Of a stretch of 64,000 nt of DNA, positions 58,322-64,000 are shown piece after piece (position 1 is the stretch's first letter; every line of letters begins with the position of its first letter). The position numbers and the translations under genes were made by a program. This DNA is from Pseudomonadota bacterium (lineage in GTDB: Bacteria; Pseudomonadota; Alphaproteobacteria; Rickettsiales; UBA3002). Under the pieces are notes generated by a model that was not told where the DNA came from, did no database searches, and saw nothing but the letters and a program-made list of their open reading frames with translations. Where the stretch lies: assembly GCA_040384265.1 (NCBI GenBank), contig JAZKJM010000005.1, forward strand, positions 177,166 to 241,165, read 5' to 3'.

Positions 58322-59515
58322 CTACTGGCGGCCACACTCCGGCTCAGCAATGCCCGCGATAGAGCGGATGGTCGCCTTGAAACCAGATTCAAAAGCCCGA
58401 ATCGCTTCATCTGCGGAACGAGTTTTTGGGGTAGTTTTATCGTTCAACGCGCACAACAGCTCACGCGCTGCCCTTTTGGTATCAAAAGAGTCATCTATAT
58501 AACGAACTCTCTCATTCTCAGGAAAAAGTGGCTTCAAGAGATCGAATGCTAATGCTCCAGCCACGATGGTAACCCGCCCCTTTTCACCATCATTCATATT
58601 CCGGCCCTTGATGAGTTCATCCACCAGTTGGCTGAACTCTTGATCCAGCTGCGGCAATGCTTCTTTTACTTTTTGGAGCTTGGAGATCTGACGCGCACCA
58701 TAGGCGCGATACCCGCTTCCAAGAGCTGAGTCTTCACCCGGGATAACCCGCGGCAGACTTACACCGGGATGGCGGGCAACAACACCATCATGATATTTTT
58801 CATAACGTGCATCGATATATTCGCCCACGATCGTTGCAAAAACGCTCAATGACGGTGGTTTTTTCGGAGCAGCGCTTTGCGCGCTCTGTAGTGCAGGACT
58901 ATCCATATCTTTACCATACCTTTTCGTGTGATTGGCCGCATATAGCCCGCCCATAGGCACGATAGTATGACAGCTTGATGAAACTTCGCCCCCAGACACT
59001 CCCTTTATTTGCAGCGCATTCACCACGGAGTCCGCAAAGTTGCGAACCACCTGCTGCGCAAGGGCCGGGGCGATGCCAATCTGCTCCAAGTCCTTTAAAA
59101 AAGCACTGGATTTTTCGATGATTTCCGCGTTTCTGTAATCCACCAGCGTCGGATTTTCCATGCCGCCATCGCTTGTGTCATAGCGCTTTTTTTCAATCAA
59201 TGCCTCGGCATAGGCCTTCGCCACACTGTGAAAGGTGGATAGCCAGAAGAGATGCACCGCGAACTCCTGTTCGCTGTTGAAGCAATGTTTTATGCGCGTT
59301 ATCGCATAAATAATTTCATCGTTAGCGGCCTGAGCAAAGGGCTGCTCATCGATCACATAGGTTTGCGCCACGGCGTCATAAACATGCTCCCAGCTCGACT
59401 GGTTCTCTTGGATGTAATCCCCCACCAACCCCTGCTGATATTGCATTCTTTGGCGCTGCGGCTGCGGCAGCGCGGCGATCATCAGTTGGTCGATCTTTTC
59501 ATCTGTCAGCGTCAT
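58322..59515 (-). CDS. Hypothetical protein
   Basis: 397 residues, unrecognised, soluble and largely helical. Low-GC relative to trmFO and hisN. I chose the ATG at 59515; a TTG at 59572 would fall inside the promoter if the Pho-like site at 59575 is used. It converges on hisN with 11 bp between. The 5' region is shared with the divergent trmFO. Confidence 0.65.
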   Translation of the reverse strand: MTLTDEKIDQLMIAALPQPQRQRMQYQQGLVGDYIQENQSSWEHVYDAVAQTYVIDEQPFAQAANDEIIYAITRIKHCFNSEQEFAVHLFWLSTFHSVAKAYAEALIEKKRYDTSDGGMENPTLVDYRNAEIIEKSSAFLKDLEQIGIAPALAQQVVRNFADSVVNALQIKGVSGGEVSSSCHTIVPMGGLYAANHTKRYGKDMDSPALQSAQSAAPKKPPSLSVFATIVGEYIDARYEKYHDGVVARHPGVSLPRVIPGEDSALGSGYRAYGARQISKLQKVKEALPQLDQEFSQLVDELIKGRNMNDGEKGRVTIVAGALAFDLLKPLFPENERVRYIDDSFDTKRAARELLCALNDKTTPKTRSADEAIRAFESGFKATIRSIAGIAEPECGRQ

Positions 59516-59574
59516 CGGCGTTACCCATCGTCCGGCTTGTTTCGGCGACGTTAATGCATTAAAAGCGCCCAAAG

Positions 59575-59593
59575 TATGACAATTGGATGAAGC
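59575..59593 (-). promoter_or_regulatory. Pho-box-like operator D
   Basis: GCTTCATCCAATTGTCATA on the minus strand: one exact TGTCATA half, one TTCAT half, 11 bp apart. A TTTAAT possible -10 follows 12 bp later. It overlaps the start of trmFO. Confidence 0.45.
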
Positions 59594-60942
59594 TTATGAC
59601 CAAAACCCTTCATATCATCGGTTCGGGCCTTGCCGGGTCGGAGGCAGCGTGGCAAGCGGCGGAGCGTGGGGTGCAGGTCACCATTCACGAGATGCGGCCG
59701 GTGCATAAAACCGAGGCCCACCACACCGCCTATTGCGCCGAGCTGGTCTGCTCCAACTCCTTCCGTTCGGACGATCACGAGCGCAACGCCGTGGGCCTGC
59801 TGCACGAGGAAATGCGCCGCTGCAACTCGCTGATCCTGCGCTGCGCGGATGCCACGAAAGTCCCCGCCGGGTCGGCCCTTGCGATGGACCGCGACCTGTT
59901 CGCCGCCGCCGTGACGCAGGCGCTTGAAAGCCACCCCAACATCAGCTTCCTGCGCGAAGAAGTGACGCGCCTGCCTGCCGCTTCGGAAGGGCTCTGCATC
60001 GTCGCCACCGGGCCGCTGACCAGCAAAGCGCTCTCGGCCTCGATTCTGGAGCATACGGGCGAAGCCTACCTCGCATTTTTCGATGCCATCGCCCCGATCA
60101 TCCATTTCGAATCGATCGATATGGGCAAGGCGTGGTTCCAATCGCGCTACGACAAGGTGGGCCCCGGCGGCACCGGTAAGGATTACATCAACTGCCCGAT
60201 GAACAAGGAGCAGTATTACGCCTTCATCGATGCGCTGGTGACCGGCGAAAAAACCGAGTTCAAGGAATGGGAGAAGAACACCCCCTATTTCGAAGGCTGC
60301 CTGCCGATTGAGGTGATGGCATCGCGCGGCAAGGATACGCTGGCGTTTGGGCCGATGAAGCCGGTCGGCCTCACCAACCCGCATGCGCCCACCGAGAAGC
60401 CCCACGCCGTCGTGCAACTGCGGCAGGATAATAAGCTGGGCACGTTGTTTAACATCGTCGGTTTCCAGACCAAGCTGAAATATGCCGAGCAAAGCCGCGT
60501 GTTCCGCAGCATTCCGGGATTGGAGAATGCCGAATTTGCGCGGCTGGGCGGCATTCACCGCAACACCTTCATCAACTCACCACTGCTGCTGGATGGGTCG
60601 CTGCGGCTGAAATCCGCGCCGCATATCCGCTTCGCCGGGCAGGTCACGGGGGTGGAGGGCTATGTGGAATCCGCCGCCTGCGGCCTCATGGCGGGCCGCT
60701 TTGCGGCGCAGGAGCTGCACGGCACCGCGGCGGATGCGCCGCCCACCACCACTGCGCTTGGCGCGCTGCTGAGCCACATCACCGGCGGCGCCAACGCGGC
60801 GACATTCCAGCCGATGAATGTCAATTTTGGCCTGTTCCCGCCCCTTGCCGGCAAAATCCGCAAGGAAAACCGCCCCAATGGCTATACCGCCCGCGCACTG
60901 GCTGACCTTGCTGCATGGCAGGGCGAACGGGCCGCAGCATGA
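59587..60942 (+). CDS. trmFO: Folate-dependent tRNA-U54 methyltransferase
   Basis: 451 residues. FAD motif [19 protein letters not shown], then [18 protein letters not shown] (TrmFO signature) and the catalytic cysteine region [14 protein letters not shown]. It makes m5U54 in tRNA using methylene-THF and FADH2. ATGs at 59587 and 59596 are possible. Its stop overlaps the next ATG (ATGA). Confidence 0.97.
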   Translation: MKLMTKTLHIIGSGLAGSEAAWQAAERGVQVTIHEMRPVHKTEAHHTAYCAELVCSNSFRSDDHERNAVGLLHEEMRRCNSLILRCADATKVPAGSALAMDRDLFAAAVTQALESHPNISFLREEVTRLPAASEGLCIVATGPLTSKALSASILEHTGEAYLAFFDAIAPIIHFESIDMGKAWFQSRYDKVGPGGTGKDYINCPMNKEQYYAFIDALVTGEKTEFKEWEKNTPYFEGCLPIEVMASRGKDTLAFGPMKPVGLTNPHAPTEKPHAVVQLRQDNKLGTLFNIVGFQTKLKYAEQSRVFRSIPGLENAEFARLGGIHRNTFINSPLLLDGSLRLKSAPHIRFAGQVTGVEGYVESAACGLMAGRFAAQELHGTAADAPPTTTALGALLSHITGGANAATFQPMNVNFGLFPPLAGKIRKENRPNGYTARALADLAAWQGERAAA

Positions 60943-61178
60943 TGTTTGCCACCCATGTCCAGCGCGCACGCCTGACCTATGCGGTGGTCATGGCGAGCGC
61001 CACCTGCTGCATCATGTCGGCCGTCACCACCAGCATTCTGGCCCCTGCAGGCACGTTCTGGCAGCACTGGCCGCGGGTTTTGGGGATTGACCTCATCATC
61101 GCCATCCCCACCGCCATCATCCTTGGGCCGTTTGTGCGGCGGCTGTGCAGCTGGCTCTATCCGGGCCTCGTGAAATAA
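60939..61178 (+). CDS. DUF2798-like small membrane protein
   Basis: 79 residues with two predicted helices ([21 protein letters not shown] and [20 protein letters not shown]). The pattern ending [14 protein letters not shown] fits DUF2798. Function unknown. Translationally coupled to trmFO. Confidence 0.8.
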   Translation: MMFATHVQRARLTYAVVMASATCCIMSAVTTSILAPAGTFWQHWPRVLGIDLIIAIPTAIILGPFVRRLCSWLYPGLVK

Positions 61179-61209
61179 TAGTTCATTTATTTATTAAGAA
61201 AGTGGCATT

Positions 61210-61228
61210 TTGTCATGAAACTGTCACA
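61210..61228 (+). promoter_or_regulatory. Pho-box-like operator E
   Basis: TTGTCATGAAACTGTCACA: two TGTCA half-sites 11 bp apart, the strongest match with 16586. A possible -10 TCTAAT follows at 61236. It lies 66 bp before the GTG at 61295. Confidence 0.6.
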
Positions 61229-61294
61229 TATTTCCTCTAATGTGGATGGTGAACGATACTATTCCACCACCCTCCAACCGGGATATAACCGCGC

Positions 61295-62005
61295 GTGATC
61301 GGCAGAAAAAACAGAGACAAAATCGACCATAAGACGCATGTCGATGTCGGCCTGGGCATCTCGGTCAGCGAGTGGGTGATTTCGGGCGCCATCGGCCTAT
61401 CCAGCGGCTTGCTGGCAGCGGGCGCCACGATCCGCGACCGCTTCAGCGAGGAAGTCAAAAAATGGCCGGGGATTAAAGAGCTCCGCGTGAGCCACCGGGT
61501 GGATCTCGAAAACGCCAACCTGGACTTTTCCGGCCAGCCGGGCAACTGGAAAGCACACCAGGTAAAAGTCGATGGCATCAAGGAAGCCTATGCGCTGAAG
61601 CGCGATGCGGTGCTACTGGAAAAATACGGCATCCAGAGCCGTGGTGTCAAAACCTTCAGCTACGATACGCTGAAAGGCCTGACCTACGGCACATGGCAGC
61701 GTTTCGGCTTCTCCGGTAAATCGACCGAGGGGCGGATCATTTTTAACTCCGTTGTCGGCGCGCTCATCGGTGCAGCCGCAACGCTTTCCTTCTTCAACGG
61801 GGTGGCATCGCGCCATAAAATCGAGCAGATCGCGGATGCGACGGTGCAATCCGAAAAACCACCAGTAACGCCGGATGTGGAACCCGAAACAGCACCAGAA
61901 GACATCGCCGAAAAACCGGCGAAGCCAAGCAATCAGCTTATCGCAGTGAAAAGTCACCAGAAGATGGAAGCCGCCAACGACGCTTCCCTTGCGCAGCGGG
62001 CCTAA
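61295..62005 (+). CDS. Hypothetical membrane protein
   Basis: 236 residues from a GTG. Two glycine-rich hydrophobic segments (about 28-48 VISGAIGLSSGLLAAGA; about 155-172 VVGALIGAAATLSFF), so probably membrane-associated, and a proline/charge-rich tail with AANDA near the end, as in the protein at 8707. GGGA lies about 10 nt upstream of the GTG. Function unknown. Single gene under operator E. Confidence 0.65.
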   Translation: MIGRKNRDKIDHKTHVDVGLGISVSEWVISGAIGLSSGLLAAGATIRDRFSEEVKKWPGIKELRVSHRVDLENANLDFSGQPGNWKAHQVKVDGIKEAYALKRDAVLLEKYGIQSRGVKTFSYDTLKGLTYGTWQRFGFSGKSTEGRIIFNSVVGALIGAAATLSFFNGVASRHKIEQIADATVQSEKPPVTPDVEPETAPEDIAEKPAKPSNQLIAVKSHQKMEAANDASLAQRA

Positions 62006-62016
62006 CTAGCGCGCCG

Positions 62017-62745
62017 CTACGCCCGATTCCCGAACAGATCCTCGATATCCAGCTGCTGCGGCGCTTCGGCTTTGGCCTTGCGCGTTTTGGGTTCGGGCTT
62101 CACCAGCTCCGCCTTGCTCGACGGGCGGGCGATGATATGGTCGCGCACAATGCGCACCGGCGCGCCGGTCAGGCGGTCGATGAAGCTGGCCGCCTGCGCT
62201 GCCAGCACTTCGCGCGCCACATCGCGCGGGTTGAGCATGAAATTAAGCCACAGGCCGCGGATCAGCGCATGCAGCTGGGTGGCGGCGTTGCGCGCTTCAT
62301 CCAGCGATCCGCCGAGCGTATGGGCGAGCGCTTCGGTCAGCGCGTTCTCGATCTTCGCATCCGCCGCTTCCAGCTGGTTGCGGTAGGCCGCCTGCGTCGC
62401 CGCATGGCCCCAGAAGGCCGACATCACATTGAGGCGGCGCGCCGAGCAGAGCTTTTTGTTGAAATGCGCCGCGATCAGCCCGTCGAGCCGCACGCGCCCC
62501 TCCTCGCCCGCTTTGGCGAGTGCCTCGCCCCATTCCGCCTCGTATTCATCGATCAGGGTTTTGAGGGTTTCACGCAGCATGATTTCCTTGCTGGTGAAAT
62601 AGAAATTGATGATGCCGCGGCTCATGCCCGCGCCCTTGCTGATATGGGTGATGGTGGTTTCCAGCAACCCCCGCTTGGCGATGGATTCCAGCGCCGCCGC
62701 GATCAACTGCGCCTTCCGCTTATCTTTGACGTTTGCACGAGACAT
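62017..62745 (-). CDS. TetR-family regulator, BetI-like
   Basis: 242 residues. Helix-turn-helix at the N-terminus (LIAAALESIAKRGLLETTITHISKGAGMSRGIINFYF). The GIINFYF ending of the HTH and the WGHA segment resemble BetI. No betAB genes are adjacent, so the ligand is unknown. CAGGAGA precedes the ATG at 62745; the frame is open upstream but not needed. The C-terminal tail is lysine-rich. Confidence 0.88.
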   Translation of the reverse strand: MSRANVKDKRKAQLIAAALESIAKRGLLETTITHISKGAGMSRGIINFYFTSKEIMLRETLKTLIDEYEAEWGEALAKAGEEGRVRLDGLIAAHFNKKLCSARRLNVMSAFWGHAATQAAYRNQLEAADAKIENALTEALAHTLGGSLDEARNAATQLHALIRGLWLNFMLNPRDVAREVLAAQAASFIDRLTGAPVRIVRDHIIARPSSKAELVKPEPKTRKAKAEAPQQLDIEDLFGNRA

Positions 62746-62878
62746 AGGGAATCTCCTGTTATGGGAGTTTTTATTGGCGATATGTTCAATCAGAGATAGC
62801 TGAATAACCATTAAACGCAAGTATAATTTCTGGTGCCTATATCCCAGATGTGTGGCTATGTGGGAGCCCCCCCCGCAC

Positions 62879-62952
62879 TGTCACCCCGTCGCATGACGGG
62901 GTCCATCTGCGCCACCGAAGAAAGGTAGACCCCGTCATGCGACGGGGTGACA
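62879..62952. repeat. Palindromic repeat family 2, copy c
   Basis: 74 bp with long inverted arms (TGTCACCCCGTCGCATGACG and its complement) in the 330-bp gap between the TetR gene and hslO. Nothing else coding is seen in that gap. Confidence 0.92.
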
Positions 62953-62985
62953 ACTGGGAGGCATGCGAACACGAAAAGAAATGAA

Positions 62986-63059
62986 TTGCCCCCATCCGTC
63001 CGGGGGAGGCCGAGGGCCGACCCGCATAGCGGCGGGGGTCAGCGTAGCATAGGGGGCAA
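62986..63059. repeat. GC-rich palindromic element
   Basis: 74 bp bounded by TTGCCCCC and GGGGGCAA, with further internal pairing. It sits 16 bp after the hslO stop on the minus strand and could end its transcript. Confidence 0.6.
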
Positions 63060-63075
63060 GGACCCCTTCAATAAT

Positions 63076-63972
63076 CTAAGAAACACTCAACCCAAGCTGT
63101 GCTGGCGTAAAAATCTCGCTCTGGTTACAGAACTGGCAATGGACGCTGGCGACACCGTCCACCACCATATCGGCACGGTCGGCGAGGCTCATGCTCATCA
63201 GCAAATCGCTGATGCGCGCGCGCGAGCAGCGGCAGCCCACGCTGAGCGGGTGGGCATCATACACCCACACCCCCTGCTCGTGGAACAGGCGGTAGAGCAG
63301 CGCCGGGGCATCCAGCAGCGGGTCGCGCAGCTCGGCATCGGTGATGGTGCTAGCGACGGCTTTGGCATAACGCCAGGCTTCTTCGTGGGATTCGCTGGCC
63401 GCGCTGCTGTCGGGCATGCGCTCGATGATGACACCGCCCGCCACCCAGGGCGCGCCGTCGCTGAGGGTGAGCTTGACCCAGATATCGAGCTGCTCGGAAT
63501 GGGTGAAGTACGCCGTGAGCGCCTCGCCGACCGAGTCGCCCTCAAGCGCCACAATGCCCTGGTAACGCTGCCCCTGCTCGCCCGGATCGAAGGTGATGGC
63601 GAGATAGGCCCCCTCGCCCACCACGGCGCGCGGCGAATAGTGCGGCAGCGCGGCAAGGGCGGCGCGCGATGCTTCCGGCACATCCGCGAAGCCACGAATC
63701 TGGCCGCCATACACCGCATCCACCACCACCAGCGGCACCGGGCCTTCGCCGCGGATTTGAATGGTGAAAATGCCCTCATGCTTGAGGTTGGATGACAGCA
63801 TGGCCGCCACCACCAGCAATTCACCCAGCAGGCGCGCCACCGGCGCGGGATAATCATAGCGCGCGAGGATCGTCTGCGCGACATGGCCAAGCCGCACCAC
63901 GCGGCCACGCACCTGCGCGCCTTCGAGCATGAAGGGCGTCAGCAGGTCATCGATGGTCAGCGGAATCGTCAT
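63076..63972 (-). CDS. hslO: Redox-regulated chaperone Hsp33
   Basis: 298 residues. The C-terminal zinc/redox switch is CRC near residue 236 and CQFC near 271. N-terminal core with GELLVVAAMLSSNLK and the GGQIRGFAD stretch is typical. Oxidation releases zinc and activates holdase function. The ATG at 63972 is the natural start; the frame is open to the window edge, so an upstream start is not excluded. Confidence 0.95.
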   Translation of the reverse strand: MTIPLTIDDLLTPFMLEGAQVRGRVVRLGHVAQTILARYDYPAPVARLLGELLVVAAMLSSNLKHEGIFTIQIRGEGPVPLVVVDAVYGGQIRGFADVPEASRAALAALPHYSPRAVVGEGAYLAITFDPGEQGQRYQGIVALEGDSVGEALTAYFTHSEQLDIWVKLTLSDGAPWVAGGVIIERMPDSSAASESHEEAWRYAKAVASTITDAELRDPLLDAPALLYRLFHEQGVWVYDAHPLSVGCRCSRARISDLLMSMSLADRADMVVDGVASVHCQFCNQSEIFTPAQLGLSVS

Positions 63973-64000
63973 GGCGGGCAGATAGCGCACCGGCCCACGC

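Overview
The window is about 64 kb of GC-rich bacterial chromosome that is densely packed with housekeeping genes. It looks alphaproteobacterial. Signs are the rpsT-dnaA-dnaN-recF-gyrB neighbourhood, a bolA / J-domain / cobS / cobT block, IscR followed by cysteine desulfurase, ubiE-ubiB-coaBC-dut near mutM, and dapD-dapE. I cannot place it in an order or genus. No complete insertion sequence, prophage, CRISPR array or rRNA operon is visible. One tRNA (Asn, GTT) is present.

Layout. 0-8 kb: CPBP-type membrane protease (cut by the window edge), tRNA-Asn, an AT-rich unknown gene, tsaC/sua5, an orphan ParA-like ATPase, ogt, bolA, a J-domain protein, a lipoprotein, cobS and cobT. 8-20.8 kb: rpmB, then the replication block on the minus strand (gyrB, recF, dnaN, dnaA), interleaved with small unknown genes, then an RDD protein, a rhodanese and rpsT. 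20.9-29.5 kb: mutM diverging from ubiE-ubiB, then a plus-strand run coaBC-dut-rrf2-cysK-moeB-like-SH3-DUF3147 with overlapping genes. 29.5-36.3 kb: a nitronate monooxygenase-like enzyme and the Fe-S/cysteine block cysE-iscR-nifS-like and iscS-iscU-iscA, split by an unknown gene on the other strand. 36.4-45.3 kb: hydrolase, anmK/tyrS, acs, truA, dapD-dapE, nfu. 45.4-52.2 kb: a solitary flagellar-rod-like protein, a large AsmA-like protein, glnE, bcp. 52.2-64 kb: unknown gene, dadA-hydrolase, a repeat locus, gcdH-hisN, unknown gene, trmFO, unknown gene, a TetR regulator and hslO.

Two signals cut across the annotation. First, several unknown genes scattered through the window share an upstream direct-repeat operator of the form TGTCAT-n5-TGTCAYA, which resembles the PhoB (Pho) box. 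It is clear before the genes at 8707, 16668 and 61295, and weaker before 58322 and 33285. Two of these proteins also share an AANDA motif near the C-terminus. They may form an uncharacterised phosphate-starvation or envelope-stress set. Second, at least two families of 75-90 bp palindromic repeats are dispersed between genes. One copy lies in frame inside hisN, like the Rickettsia palindromic elements, and two copies of the other family end in sequence that appears to supply the ribosome binding sites of mutM and gcdH.
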